DNA of 64,000 bases from Arachis hypogaea (GCF_003086295.3 NC_092048.1:106780276-106844275), one strand, 5' to 3'; positions 22,669 to 35,571 are shown, numbered from the stretch's first letter. Program-made: numbers and translations. Notes: a model not told the origin generated them from the letters alone.

Positions 22669-23174
22669 GGTTATCTTCTATGGGTTTTTCATTTTTATTA
22701 TACTGATGTTGGGTGTTTAAGGCTTTTCCATTCCTCAGTTGGATAGCCTGGCATTCATTTGTTATCTGCTTAGATAAATTGCTGCCTTGTTTGACTCAAC
22801 TGGGCTTCTATATTCCTGTTAGAAGCCTGAGTTTCTCGCAGAGCCTCTTGCAGTTCTAGTATTTGCTGGGCAAGGGTGTGCAGTTGTTGAGTCAATGGGC
22901 CATCCTGCTCTGGAGGGTTAGGTTTAGCAGCTACTGCCTTAACCTCTCCTTTTATAGAGGTCTCAGGAGATGAGTACAGATGCTGATTAGTGGCAACTGT
23001 CTCAATAAGCTCTTGAGCCTCTCCTATGGTCTTTCTCATGTGTATGGAACCACCAGCAGAGTGGTCCAAGGCCATTCTAGCCATGTCTGAAAGCCCATAT
23101 TAGAAGATGTCTAACTATACCCATTCTGAAAACATTTTAGTGGGACATTTCTTTAGCATCCTCTTATACCTTCC
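22669..23174 (-). pseudogene. Element C gag, C-terminal fragment
   Basis: Contains LDHSAGGSIHMRKTIGEAQ and a Gln-rich coiled-coil-like tail (22770-23084). It is truncated at 23174 by element E just before the position of the conserved ERYREML segment. The missing N-terminal half is not found elsewhere in the window. Confidence 0.85.
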
Positions 23175-24404
23175 TGATGAGCGGATAATGTTATACGCTT
23201 TTTGGCATTGTTTTTACATAATTTTTAGTATGTTTTAGTTACTTTTTATTATATTTTTATTAGTTTTTATGCAAAAATCACATTTCTGGACTTTACTATG
23301 AGTTTGTGTATTTTTCTATAATTTCAGGTATTTTCTGGCTGAAATTGAGGGACCTGAGCAAAAATTTGATTCAGAGGCTGAGAAAGGACTGCAGATGCTG
23401 TTGGATTCTGACCTCCCTTTACTCAAATGCGTTTTTCTGGAGCTACAGAAGTCCAATTGGCACGTTCTCAATTGGGATGGAAAGCTAACATCTTGGGCTT
23501 TCCAGCAATATATCATAGTCTATACTTTGCTCGAGATTTGATGGCCCAAATTGGCGTTCAACGCCAGCTAGAGACCCTTTTCTGGCGTAAAACGTCGAAA
23601 CTGGCACTAGAACTAGAGTTAAACGCCCAAACTGGCATCCAAAGCGTTTAACTCTAGAAAAAGCCTATGCACGTGTAAAGCTCAATGCTCAGTCCAAGCA
23701 CACACCAAGTGGGCCCCGGAAGTGGATTTCTGCACTATCTGCACTTAGTTACTCAATTTCTGTAATCCTTATTAACTAGTTTAGTATAAATAGCACTTTT
23801 TACTATTGTATTCAGATCATCTTATGCCATTGTTCACATTTGGGAGGCTGGCCATTCGGCCATGCCTAGACCTTTTTCTCTTATGTATTTTCCAACGGTG
23901 GAGTTTCTACACCTCATAGATTAAGGTGCGGAGCTCTGTTGTTCTTCATGAATTAATGCAAGTACTATTGTTTCTCTTTCAATTCACGCTTACTTCTTCT
24001 CTAAGATATACTCTCGTACTTAATTCAGTTAATTCAGAATGAAGGGGTGACCCGTGACAATCACCCACTATCTTCGTTACTCGCTTAGCCAAGATCTGCA
24101 TGCCTACCAACTACAAGCGGTCTACATGATGTTCAACGTAGTCATTAGACGACAGCTTGAGTATAATCTCTTAGGCCTCTGGTTCGTGAGTTTGACTTGC
24201 ATCTCCTGACAACAGAGCAGTCAAACTCACAGAGATCAGAACCTTCGTGGTAGAGGCTCGAACCAATTGGCAGCATTCCCGAGATCCGAAAAGTGTAAAC
24301 CTTATCTATGGTATTCCGAGTAGGATCTGGGGCGGGATGACTATGACGAGTTTCAAACTCACGAATGTTGGGTGCAGTGACAGTGTACAAAAGGATAGAG
24401 AGAT
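23175..24404 (+). repeat. 5' LTR of element E, first part
   Basis: Starts TGATGAGCGG in plus orientation. Palindrome copies at 23551 and 23582 are 31 bp apart, with variants at 23601 and 23632. A hairpin TGGCC-ATTC-GGCCA lies at 23849-23862. The LTR is interrupted by D and resumes after GAGAT at 37161-37165. The left flank CTTCC (23170-23174) would be one target duplication copy. Confidence 0.92.
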
Positions 24405-25876
24405 TGATGGGAAGCAGAAGCTGGTGAATTAAAAATTTATTAAAATGGTTACGTTGCGAGTATAGTTCTTAACTCACCGAAATCTGCCTATCAATTTAGA
24501 AATATGTCACAGAGAATTTAAATTAAAATTACTGGGAGTTTTAAGTCCCAGGTCGTCTCCCAACGAGTTGCAGAAAAGTGTGCTGTTTTATTAATCAGAT
24601 GTTCCAAGAAGTTGAGCTAAGTAAATTGGAATTTAAATTGAGGAATTTTAAATAATATAAATAAAAGCCTTGACTGGGAATTGATTAGTTAGAATCTCTA
24701 TCATTGATGGAGTGATTTTTAAGATTGATTTATAATTAACGGTTACTCTGTTTGGTTATCCTTTACTAGGTAAGGGAAAGTCAAACAAGTTGGACTGCCA
24801 GATCTATTCACGAGTTACAACCCACTTAGTTCAAAGGGATTGACGTTGGTGACAGGATAGTAATCCAACATTTAACCCAACTATAAATTTCTCCTTCAAT
24901 CCTTCCAACTCAAGAATTCCTTTTAATCAATTCCCTATCAAGTAATGAAACTACTCATGCATTGTAAATAAAGAATCCATGGCACATAAAAGGGAATTAA
25001 AAGAAGACATGATTATTGGAATTGAAATTAAATTAAAGAGAAATAATCCTTGCATTAATTAATCATAAAAGTATCTGAATGACAAAATTGAACATAACAA
25101 AGGACATGGAAGAATAAAACCAAGTTAAGAGAACAAACTAGAGTGATGAAGTCTTGATGAGGAAATAACTCTTCTCAATGTTCCAATGCTAAGATCAATT
25201 GAAAATTAAAATCCTAAAAACTAGAGAGAAAAACCTAAGAGAGTGAAAAACTAGATCTCAAACTTCTGAATGAATGTGTGTGTTGTTTCTGCATATTCTC
25301 TGACTCTAGTCTGCTGTTCTGGGCCGAAAACTGGGCCAAAATAAGGTCCAAAATTGCCCCATCGAATTCTACAGATTATGCAGATCGCACATGTCACGCG
25401 ATCGCGTCGTCCATGCGATCGCGTCGCTTGTGCTTTTTTCTTTTCCACGCGTTCGTGTCGTCCACGCTACCGCGTCGTTTGCGCTTTCCAATCTGTGCGG
25501 CCGTGCAAGCCATGCGACCGCATCGCTGCGATTTGTGCTCCTTCGCGCGGTCGCGTGAGCCATGCTACCGCGTCACTTCTCGCTGGTTATCTCCTCAAAT
25601 TCTTGTGTTCCTTCCATTTTTGCTAGCTTCCTCTCCAATCTCCATCTCATTCATGCCCTATAAGGGCTGAAACACTTGACACACAGATCACGACATCGAA
25701 TGGAATAAAGGAGAATTAAAAGTAAATAATTAAAGTCTCTAGGAAGCAATTTTCAAACATGTACTGAATTTAGGAAGAAAATCTAAATGCATGCTAAATT
25801 GATGAATAAGTGGGCAAGGATCATGACAAAACCACACAATTAAACACAATATAAACCATAAAATAGTGGTTTATCA
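24405..25876 (-). repeat. 3' LTR of element D
   Basis: Element-strand ends TGATAAACC and CCCATCA. An array of paired 12-bp palindromes lies at 25390-25590 (for example ACGCGATCGCGT at 25396 and ATGCGATCGCGT at 25413). Compared with the other LTR, several CpG sites in the array have become TpG or CpA. Confidence 0.95.
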
Positions 25877-25915
25877 ACCTCCCCACACTTAAACATTAGC
25901 ATGTCCTCATGCTAA
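25877..25915 (-). other. Polypurine region and hairpin, element D
   Basis: On the element strand GTTTAAGTGTGGGGAGGTT abuts the 3' LTR. Before it, TTAGCATG and CATGCTAA pair around AGGA (25896-25915). Confidence 0.8.
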
Positions 25916-27335
25916 ATTAAAGGAGACAAGGAAATTAGTATGAACATGCAGAAACTCATGAAATGTAATACAATCCTACGTATATAAATAAATGCAACTA
26001 TATGATTATTGTCCACTTGATCAAAAGTAAATAAGCCTTTCAAAACAGTTACAAATCAAATTCCACTAATTCTATCATTATACAATAAAACTGATAAAAG
26101 TGCAAGAAGATAGCTTATTAAGGCAGGAAACATGAAAATTCAAGCATTGAACCCTCATTGATAATGTATGTACGCTCTAATCTCTAGTGTATAGGGTAAT
26201 CACTCAATTCTTTTCTAGTCAAGTTTTCTAACTTTTGTTTTTCTCTTAACCAATCAACAACAGTTAATATACCAATGCAAACATCATGAGGTCTTTTCAG
26301 GGTTGTAATGGGGCCAAGGTGCAGGTAAGGATATACATATGGCTAAGTGAGCTTTATAAATTGAATCTTTAATTAACCTAAGCTCTCACCTAATATACAT
26401 ATATTCTATATACTTTTAAATTCATGCTTAGCTACCCATAATTCCCTTTTTCAACCCATACTCATGTTTCAACTTTGTATTTTAATTCTATCATATGTGC
26501 ATTGATCTTTAAATTCTGAATTTAACATTGGGGTAATTTTGTCCCCTTATTTATTGATTTTTTTTAATTTTTTTATTTTTTTTTATATAAATAAAGCTTA
26601 TCAATGCACATAGATTTTTCATTCTTATATTTTCACATGAGTAGGTATCCAAATTCCCTTTAAATTTTCATGACATATCCCTCAACAACTTTTGTTCCTG
26701 TAATTTCCCATACTTAACTAGCACACACAATTCTATCTTAAGCTAACCAAAGATTCAATTTGGGATATATAATTGTTTTTCAGCTTAAGGTTAGTAATGT
26801 GGTGAAATATAGAACAAATGGGGTTTCAAAGGCTCAAAGTGGTTAACAAAGGTAATTGAAAAGGGTAGGCTTGATTTGGATAAGTGAGTTTAAACAAATA
26901 ATGGCCTCAATCATGTGCAAGCATGTAAATATAATAAATACTGGACATATAAGATAAAACAAAATATAGATTACAATCATAGAGAAGTAAACACACAAGA
27001 ATAAAATGATTATGGTTAAATAATGTAACCATACATAAAGGCTCAAATCTTTCACAGATTGTGTGTTCTTTAGCTCAAACATCATGTTCCAAATACAACT
27101 CAAGAAGATTTATCATAAAAATTTTGAAAAATTAGTGAAATTTTGTTCCAAAGATAGATTTTTAAAAGAAACTTATTGTCTTTTCAATCAAGTAGAGCAT
27201 GCATGCAACTATTCTAACCTATGCAGTTTATTCTATTCTATAAAAGAAAGAAAATCTAACTAAAATATCCTAATTATTGGTGCCAGAGAAGAGAATTTAC
27301 CTCCGGAAGTCAGGTACTGACCGACCTCCCCACAC
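25916..27335 (-). other. 3' untranslated region of element D
   Basis: About 1.4 kb of AT-rich DNA with no convincing ORF, conserved in outline with 53491-54983 of H and with 43135-43682 plus 56475-57340 of F. A polypurine-like AAGTGTGGGGAGG sits just after the envelope-position ORF. Confidence 0.75.
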
Positions 27336-28589
27336 TTAAGGCTTTGCACCGTCCTCGGTGCCATCTGTCAGGAACAGGGGTGGGCTGGTGGCAGTATCTC
27401 CACAGTCGGGATCATCATGGCTCCCGGTGCTGGTAAAAGAAGTGGAGTCCGGGGTGTCTGAGTATCTGAAGCGTCCCTTGAGTAGCTCCTTGAGGTGTTT
27501 GAATCGGCGCTCGTTACGGTGCTCTCTCATCTTAGCTTTCAGTTCATGCCGATCCAATTTTTCAAGTATCTGCTGGAGCAATTTCTCGGTTGTAGATGCT
27601 TGTGGTGTTGAAGAAGGAATAGCTTCAACTGGCTCAGTAGGTTGGCTTGTAGTGGCTGCTGAAAGTCTGAGGTATTTCCCGTGAGGGATATATTGATCAT
27701 CCCGTGGAAGCATGGCTTTGGTGTCCCCAGCTCAGTAGGAGACTCTGGCTGCTGAGACAAGATCTGAGACCAAGGCGGGAAAAGGTAGGTTGCCCGCGAT
27801 TTGTACATGCTCCATAGCATTCCGGATGTGTCTTGAAAGATTCAGAGGTTGGTCTGTAAGGATGCACCATAGTAGAACAGCCATGTCTGCAGTGAAGGAG
27901 GACTCATGAGTGCTTGGAAAGACATAATGGGACATGATCTGTGCCCATACACGAGCCTCCAAGGTAAGTGTGGAAGCCAAGATTCCCTTAGGGCGGGAAC
28001 GGTGGTATCCGTAGATCCAACGGCTGCCAGGTAAAGCGATGACTCCGAGAACGGAGTTCCAGTCAAATTGGTATCTCTGGCGCTGAAGGGTGGCTTCTTG
28101 AAAAGCGTCCATTCCTGCAGGAATAGGGGGAAGACTCAGAACTTGCTGAATGGCTTCTTCTGTGATGGGGACTTGCTTTTGCCGGACATAAACAGACTGC
28201 AGGGTCGGCATGTAGAAGTTGGAGTAGAACTCAACTACCCAAGAAAGATTGACCTGCCTTGGCTGTTTCCGTAGGAAACCCCATTGTCTTCGCTCAATTT
28301 GTGGCTCAACAAAGGTGGCAATATTGGACAGGAGGATAAGAAGGTATTCATTGTTATAGTTCCTTTCTGCCAGGATGGGGAACATCTGCTCACAGTAGCG
28401 ATTGGAAAACCGCGCAACGTCCTTTGCTGGAAAGGCTTTCTCCTTTTCGTCAACCTTTATTATCCTCTTGACTCGTTTTGTTGAGGGCTTGACTGCGGTT
28501 GAAGAAGGCTCTGCCACTAATGCTCTTTTAGTTCCCCTTCTTGCTGGTGGTCTGGAAGTTGCTTTCTCCTTTCTTTTCTTGGTGGCCAT
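27336..28589 (-). pseudogene. Envelope-position protein of element D, one stop
   Basis: Same family as 7030-8163 of B. It starts MATKKRKEKATSRP with a basic, nuclear-signal-like N-terminus. A globular part follows (RYCEQMFPILAERN, SWVVEFYSNFYMP, PGSRWIYGYHRSRPKG, LLWCILTDQPLNLSRH), then a Ser/Thr-rich stretch and a coiled coil (LLQQILEKLDRHELKAKMRE). Length is about 417 codons. A TGA at 27729-27731 interrupts it where H has AGA; a CGA ancestor would need one C-to-T change. The frame is open upstream to 28673, adding a hydrophobic segment encoded by a pyrimidine-rich tract. I see no membrane span in the main body. Confidence 0.87.
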
Positions 28590-29350
28590 CTTGAAAGAAG
28601 GGAAGAGAAAGAAAATTAAATGCAAAGAGAGATACAGCAAGGAAGGAAACGGAAAAGAGGGTGAATGATACACAGTAAAATGTAGATGACATTAACACAT
28701 GCTCTCGAGTACATATGAAAAGCCATCAATGGGAAATAGCTAGTGCATAAAAAGACAAGTGAATGCAAGGTATTTATTGGCATGCTGGCAAAGGGCATGA
28801 GTAGCATAGGCCGAGCATTACTTTGTAACAAACCATCACGTTTGTATTGACAATTGAATTCAATTAATAAAATAATAGGGGAAAGTTGTGAAAAGCAAGC
28901 ATTGAATAGTATAGGAACATAGAGAAGTGCATAATGCCACATGGGCTTTTTCACAAACACATAGCATGCATGTTAAACAAGATGTAAAAAGTATGAAATT
29001 GAACATGCAAGCAATCCCCAAAAAAATAATAATAATAATTGTCAAATAAATTGTAACAAGTCACAAGCATATGGTGAGGGATAATGACTCAAAAAATTTC
29101 TAACACCATGTAAAAAGGGAAAAGAAGAATAAAGAAAATAAGAGTTTGAAAAGAAAAAGAAAAGAAAAAGAAAATAATAATATATACATAATATAATAAG
29201 AATGATAGAAAAGAGAAGAAGGAAGAAGAAGGTGAAACCTTGTTAATGGAGGAGAGAGAGAGAGACTGAGATAGAAAGGAGAAGGGGGAAAGAAGAAAGA
29301 AGGAGGGAAAAGAAAAATTAGGATTTGGAGGAAAGAAAGATAAGATAATT
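28590..29350 (-). other. Spacer of element D with a strand-biased polypyrimidine tract
   Basis: 29090-29330 is almost pure purine on the plus strand, so pyrimidine on the element strand. Equivalent tracts occur in H (51480-51720) and F (57820-58060). The end nearest the ORF reads TTCTTTCAAGATGG, which resembles a 3' splice site. Confidence 0.65.
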
Positions 29351-29369
29351 TGGCAATTGGGGTTTAGCT

Positions 29370-29925
29370 GTGCGGCGCATTCGACGCGGCCGCCTGGGGC
29401 ATGCGTTCGCATGGGGGCACGTCAGGGAAGGGGACGTGATCGCGTCGGTCCCGCGGTCGCGTGGCCTATGTTGCGCTGCTGGCGCGAGTGTAGTCTCGCT
29501 CCAGCACAACTCTCTGTTCGATTCATTTCAATTGCCAAAATTGGGTGACGCGATCGCGTGGGTCATGCGATCGCGTGACTATGCGTCAGAAAGTAATTGA
29601 CGCGGCCGCGTCGGCGACGCGGTCGCGTGATAAGGATTGTGCTTTCAGCACCAATCCAGCACCACTCTCGCACAATATAGCATTGTGCACCCTTTTACGT
29701 CGAAAATGCAGGGCACGCGGCCGCGTGAGGCAGGCGGTCGCGTGGGAGGCCATGATTTCCATGCAACGCGGTCGCGTCAGCGGCGCGATCGCGTGGAGTA
29801 ATTTGTGCCATTGGCACGACTCCAGCGCTCCTCCTGCGTAACTTTCTGTTTATTTTTATTTTTCTTTACTCCTCCTGCCACACGGACGCGTCGCTGGTGC
29901 AATCGCGTCGCGCGGCGAAATTTTT
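29370..29925 (-). repeat. Array of paired 12-bp palindromes, pol-env spacer of D
   Basis: Units ACGCG-NN-CGCGT (perfect or with one or two changes) occur in pairs whose starts are 17 bp apart: 29434/29451, 29548/29565, 29600/29617, 29715/29732 and 29766/29783. Confidence 0.88.
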
Positions 29926-30038
29926 TTTTTTAATGAGAAATATAAAGACATGTAATTGAAAGAGCACGGAAGCACTAATAAAGAGAAGAGTTATTAAAGA
30001 AGAAAAACTTAAAGTGAAGAAAGGAACGATCATACCGC

Positions 30039-30056
30039 GGTGGGTTGTCTCCCACC
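30039..30056 (-). other. Post-pol hairpin of element D
   Basis: GGTGGG and CCCACC around AGACAA on the element strand, about 45 bases past the integrase stop at 30100-30102. Confidence 0.75.
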
Positions 30057-30099
30057 AAGCACTTTGCTTTTACGTCCGTAAGTTGGACGCTCCACTAGC

Positions 30100-31217
30100 T
30101 CAATCTGCTGCTATGTGGGGATCTTCCAAGTGGAAGATCTCAAGCTCCTTATTTTTCTGCACCTTCTCACCATGGTACAGCTTTAGGCGGTGTCCATTAA
30201 CCTTAATAAGTTCAGAACTTGAAGGATGGCTTAGGTGATAAGCTCCGTACGGTTCAGCCTTCTCTATTCTGTATGGACCTTTCTATTTTGATCTCAACTT
30301 ACCGGGCATGAGCCTCAGTCGAGATTTGTAAAGGAGAACAAAATCTCCAGGTTGGAACTCTCTCTTCTTGATGTTTTGATCATGCACAGCTTTCATCTTT
30401 TTCTTGTATATTCTGGAGTTCTCATAAGCTTCTAGGCGAAGGTTCTCCAGTTCCTGTAGTTGCAACTTTCTTTCAGTTCCGGCTTTCTCAATTTCCATGT
30501 TGCACTCCTTAACTGCCCAGAAGGCTCTGTGTTCGATTTCAACTGGAAGATGGCAAGCTTTTCCATAAACTAAGCGAAAGGGACTCATCCCAATGGGTGT
30601 CTTGTATGCTGTTCTGTATTCCAACAGCGCATCTTGTAGTCTGGTGCTCCAGTCTTTTCTATGAGGCTTCACTATCTTCTGCAAGATACGCTTAATTTCT
30701 CTGTTTGACACCTCGGCTTGCCCATTAGTTTGGGGATGGTAAGCTGTTGCAACTTTATGGATTATCCCATGCTTCTTCATCAATCCTGTTAGTCTTTTGT
30801 TACAAAAATGGGTGCCTTGATCGCTCACGATCGCTCGTGGTGATCCAAAGCGGCATATAATATGGTTTCTCACAAAGGAAACAACAGTGTTAGCATCATC
30901 AGTGCGGGTAGGAATTGCTTCCACCCATTTGGAAACATAATCCACAGCTAACAATAGATAAAAATATCCACTAGAATTTGGAAATGGACCCATGAAGTCA
31001 ATGCCCCAGACATCAAAAATTTCACAGAAGAGCATATAGTGTTGAGGCATCTCATCCCTCTTGGATATGTTACCAAATTTCTGGCATGGGTGACAAGATT
31101 TACAAAACTCAGCAGCATCTCTAAAAAGAGTAGGCCACCAGAATCCACAGTCCAAGATCTTTCTAGCTGTTCTTTGAGGGCCAAAGTGTCCTCCACTCTC
31201 AGATGAGTGACAGGTCT
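30100..31217 (-). pseudogene. Element D integrase, broken
   Basis: The HHCC zinc region ([13 protein letters not shown] by comparison with H, then CKSCHPC) leads into an open core at 30283-31155. It has Asp in WGIDFMG, Asp in VSDQGTHF and Glu in [11 protein letters not shown] with the DX35E spacing intact. A TAG at 30283-30285 replaces Trp of the LRSRWQG segment of H (TGG to TAG). The C-terminal part then runs to a stop at 30100. Upstream, a one-base loss near 31255 separates it from RNase H. Confidence 0.9.
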
Positions 31218-33664
31218 CTAAAATGGACTGGAATTCTGATTGAGGTACACATCGTCTATTATCTGGTCAGCGCCACATCTCCATAAATATGGGTCATCCC
31301 ATATATAATATTTAGACTCGCTTTTCAGCTTGTCTCTTTGATGTTTAGAGAAATGTGGAGGAAAAGTGCGGCTAACTAAATAATTAGCAACAGGTGCGTA
31401 CCAAGGGGTTACCTCAGATACTGCTTGCAGGTTGTCAAAAGGAAAATTATCATCTATAGGAGTAGAATCATCCTTAATATGTTCAAGGCGACTCAAGTGG
31501 TCCGCTACTAAATTTTGATTACCACTCCTATCCTTTATTTCTAAATCAAATTCTTGTAACAGCAGTATCCAATGTATAAGTCTTGGTTTGGATTCCTTTT
31601 TAGCTAATAAATACTTTAGAGCTGCATGGTCCGAATACACTACTACTCTAGTACCAAGTAAATAAGCTCGGAATTTATCCAGAGCGAAAACAATAGCAAG
31701 TAGCTCTTTCTCAGTAGTAGTATAATTGGACTGGGCAGTGTTTAAAGTCTTAGACGCATAGGCAATAACAAAAGGATTCTTACCTTCACGCTGAGCCAGC
31801 GCTGCTCCTACTGCATGGTTGGAAGCATCGCACATGATTTCAAACGGTTGGCTCCAGTCGGGTCCTCTCACAATTGGGGCTTGAGTTAGAGCAGTCTTCA
31901 GCTTATCAAATGCTTGTTCGCAATCTTCACTGAACTCGAACTCAATGTCCTTCTGCAGTAATCTGGATAAGGGAAGTGCCACCTTACTAAAGTCTTTAAT
32001 AAATCTCCTGTAGAAACCTGCATGGCCAAGGAACGAACGGACTTCCCTCACAGAAGAGGGGTAAGGTAAACTAGAAATAACATTCACCTTTGCTGGGTCT
32101 ACAGAAATGCCATTATTAGATACCACATATCCCAATACAATCCCTTGCTTTACCATAAAGTGGCATTTTTCAATTTGTATTAATACATCTATCTAATACT
32201 CTAGATAATCCATCTAAGCAAAGGTTAAAAGAATCACCATAAACGCTAAAATTGTCCATAAAAACTTCCATACAGTCCTCAATAATATCAGAGAAAAGAC
32301 TCATCATGCACCTTTGGAAAGTAGCTGGTGCATTGCACAAGCCAAAGGGCATTCTCTTATAAGCGTAAGTCCCAAAAGGACATGTAAAAGTAGTCTTTTC
32401 CTGATCCTCAGGAGCTATATGAATTTGGAAATAACCTGTGTAACCATCTAGAAAGCAATAATGTGATTTACCTGACAGGCAATTCAGCATTTGATCAATG
32501 AATGGAAGTGGGTAGTGATCCTTACGGGTAGCTTGGTTGAGACGCCTGTAATCAATGCAGACTCTCCAAGCATTCTGAACTCTAGTTGCTATGAGCTCTC
32601 CATGCTCATTCTTCACGGTAGTGACTCTGGACTTCTTGGGCACAACTTGTACTGGGCTTACCCATTTACTGTCTGAAATGGGATATATGATACCTGCTTC
32701 CAATAGTCTGGTCACTTCCTTTTTGACAACTTCCAAGATGGTGGGATTCAATCTTCTTTGTGGTTGACGGACAGGTCTTGCTCCATCTTCCAAAAATATT
32801 CTGTGCTCGCATACTTGAGGGTTGATTCCCACTATGTCTGCCAAACTCCACCCAATTGCTTTCTTATGCTTCCTCAGTACATCAAGTAACTGCTCTTCTT
32901 GCTGAGAAGTCAGTTCCTTTGCAATAATAACCGGAAGCTTCTGCTCATCCTCAAGGTAAGCATATTTGAGATGTGGAGGGAGAGGTTTCAATTCTAACTT
33001 TTGATCATGGGCAGGCTCTGGATTATCTGGGGCTTGCGAAAATGGCGAAGTGTCCTCATTGTTAGTCAAGAGGGTCCCCACACTTGGACCTTGTCCAGTG
33101 TGCCTCTCTTCGAACTCTTCTTTTTGAACTTCAGCCACACTCTCGTCTATGACATCACACTGGAAGATAGAACGATCTTCTGGGGGGTTGTCAATGACTC
33201 CATTCAGATTGAAGATCACTATGCGGCCATCTATTTCAAAGGAGTATGTTCCTGAAAAAGCATCCAATTTGAATTTTGATGTCTTCAAGAATGGTCTTCC
33301 AAGTAAGATTGATGATGGCTTATCTGAATCATTATGGGGCATCTCCAAGATATAAAAATCAGTGGGAAATGTGAGCCCTTTAATGTTCACCAAAACATCT
33401 TCAACAACTCCAGCCACTATAATAATGCTTTTATCTGCTAACACAAAACGAGCTGCCGACCTTTTTAAGGGAGGGAGCCTTAAAACATCATATATAGACA
33501 AAGGCATTATACTGACACATGCTCCTAAATCACACATGCAATCATAAATTACTACACCACCAATAGTACAACTAACTATGCAAGGACCTGGATCACTACA
33601 TTTTTCAGGTAATCCTCCCATTAAAGCAGATATAGAACTACCTAAAGGAATAGTTTCTAATTCA
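31218..33664 (-). pseudogene. Element D protease, RT and RNase H, broken
   Basis: 32170-33621 holds protease (MCDLGACVSIMPLSIYD, SILLGRPFLKTS) and RT ([33 protein letters not shown]). The RT box reads FMDNFSVYG where H has FMDD, so the second catalytic Asp is Asn (one G-to-A change). A deletion of about 14 bases near 32170 breaks the frame. 31218-32156 then holds the RT end and RNase H ([44 protein letters not shown]). A four-base loss near 33660 separates protease from gag. Confidence 0.92.
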
Positions 33665-35571
33665 TTAATTTTGTCTTATACATAAGTCTTTTAGAAACTT
33701 TGCATATTTAGGTACCTGCTGAATAACATCAAAAAGGGGAACAGTTACCTCAACCTTTTTGAATATTTCTACCATTTTAGGATTAGGTTCCAGCTGCTTC
33801 CTGGGCTTCCTTGCAAGTTGTGGAAATGGAATGGGAGTAGTATTTTCTGTGGTGCCTGCGCCTTTTGGTGCCTCTTCCTGTGGTTGAGCTATCTCTTCTT
33901 CAGCTATGTCCTGTATATCCTCTTCCTCTTCAACATCTTCGATTTCTACCACCTCTTCAGCTGAGGCGTATTCTGGTGAGCTTGGTTCCTCCTGATTCCT
34001 CTCCTGCAGTGTGGTTCCAGACCTCAGGGTGATGGCATTAATGCCTCCCTTCGGATTGGGTAATGGTTGAGAGGGGATTCCAGTGGTGCTTGAAGGTTGG
34101 CTACTGGAATTTTGTGCTGAACCAAGTTGTGTCAATAAAGCTTGTAGAGTAGAGGTGAAACCATTCAGACTGGCGTTAATATTGTTCACGATGGTATTTT
34201 CCATGGCCAGTTGTCTTTTCTCAAAAGCTTGTAATAAATCTTCATTAGAAGATACAGAAGAATGAGTAAATTGAGAGGTTTGCTGCTGATTGTTCGGTGG
34301 TCCTTGGTTTTGCCTCAGGTGAGGTGCTCGGTAAGGTTAATTTTGCTGCCTGTTGTTGTTATTATTCCACCTCTGATTTCCCTGATTATCTCTGCCCCCC
34401 TATTATTGTTGTCCCTCCAATTCTGGTTTGAATTGTCCTGCCATCCATGGTTATTATTTCCACTTTGATTGTACCCTTGGTTGGGGCGGTCATAGAAGTT
34501 GTGAGTGGATGCCACCATGTTGTCTTCTTGTTGGAGCTGCGGGCATTCATCAGTGTAATGGCTGTAATCAGCACAAATTCTGCAAATTCTTTGTGGAACT
34601 AGTTGTTGGTTTTGCTGCGGTTGAGTTTGCTGAGCTTGTTGGCTCAACTGCATTTGCTTCAGCAGGTTGGTCATCTCACAAATGCTTCAATTTAGAGCAG
34701 CAGTCTCTATGCCAGAAGATACTTCTGCAACGGCTTTTGAACGACCTTGCTTCTGTCTGTGGTTCCGAGTAGATTCAGCTAAATCACTGATCAATTGCCA
34801 AGCTTCATCAGTGGTCTTGTACTTCTTCATAGACCCATTGCTGGCACTTTCTAATGTGGTCTTATATTGGGGCCTCATACCTTGTGTGATATAGCTGAGT
34901 AGCACGATCTTGTCAATCATGTGGTGGGGGCATGCTTCCAGAAGATTATTGAAGCGCTCCCAGTATTCAAAGAGAGTCTCATTGTCATCCTGAACAATTG
35001 TAGAGATATCCTTCCTCAGTTTATCAGTAACTTCAGATAGAAAGAATTTCTCCAGAAACTCCTTTCTGAGTGTATCCCAGTTGGATACATTTGCTAGAGG
35101 TTGAGTGTAGTACCACTCTCTTGCTTTTCCCTCAAAAGAGAACGGAAAAGCTTTCAGCAGAATTGAAGTTTCATCAGTGCCATCACGCCTGACAGTAGAA
35201 CAGGCTGCCTGGAAATCTCTCAAGTGCTTGATAGGCTCTTGAGCAGGTAGGCCATGAAACTTGGGCATCAAATTTAGCAGTGCAGTCTTTATTTCAAAAT
35301 CGGTAGCTACCGCTGGATGATGCGCTTGAAACGGTTGCATTGTAAAATCAGGAGCTCCTTCCTCCTGAATGGTAACTCTTCTAGCTACCATGTTTTCTGC
35401 GCGTAAAACAACCGAATCAGTAGAACGGGGGCTGGTTTCTTCCTCAAATTCACTTTCAGATCCGCCTTCAGAGTGGGCTAACCTACGCTGTTCTCGCCTT
35501 ATTCGTGAAATTGTTCTTTCAATTTCAGGATCGAATATTAGCAAGCGCGGATCAGGAAGTGAACGCGTCAT
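33665..35571 (-). pseudogene. Element D gag, broken
   Basis: Starts MTRSLPDPRLLIFDPE about 90 bases after the primer site. The capsid-type core (KFHGLPAQEPIKHLRDF, KAREWYYTQP, LLEACPHHMIDK) occupies the first 294 codons. After a TGA at 34687 a zinc knuckle follows (CRICADYSHYTDECP, CX2CX4HX4C type), then an Asn/Gln-rich stretch. A frameshift near 34395 (G-run) precedes the tail MENTIVNNINASLNG and an acidic segment. The same tail appears in H and, without the core, in F. Confidence 0.9.

Larger units (their letters stand above)
18902..23174 (-). mobile_element. Element C: older Athila-like element, pol and partial gag
   Basis: Minus-strand gag, protease, RT, RNase H and integrase remnants of the same family as A and B. 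It is cut on the left by the insertion of A and on the right by E (23175). It has more stops, deletions and frame changes than A or B, so it is the oldest layer here. No LTR of C is in the window, and its gag does not resume after E. Confidence 0.9.

Noticed and set aside
25278..25670. Overlapping ORFs rich in Arg, Ala and Ser in GC-rich parts of LTRs and spacers (also 29357-29841, 36561-36954, 50926-51476, 58067-58463)
   Set aside because: They occur in several frames on both strands of palindrome arrays, a by-product of stop-poor CG repeats.
28860..29412. Hydrophobic minus-strand ORFs (and 51447-51782, 57799-58275) as membrane proteins
   Set aside because: They are translations of polypyrimidine or AT-rich tracts giving Leu, Phe and Ser runs, and are not conserved in frame among D, H and F.
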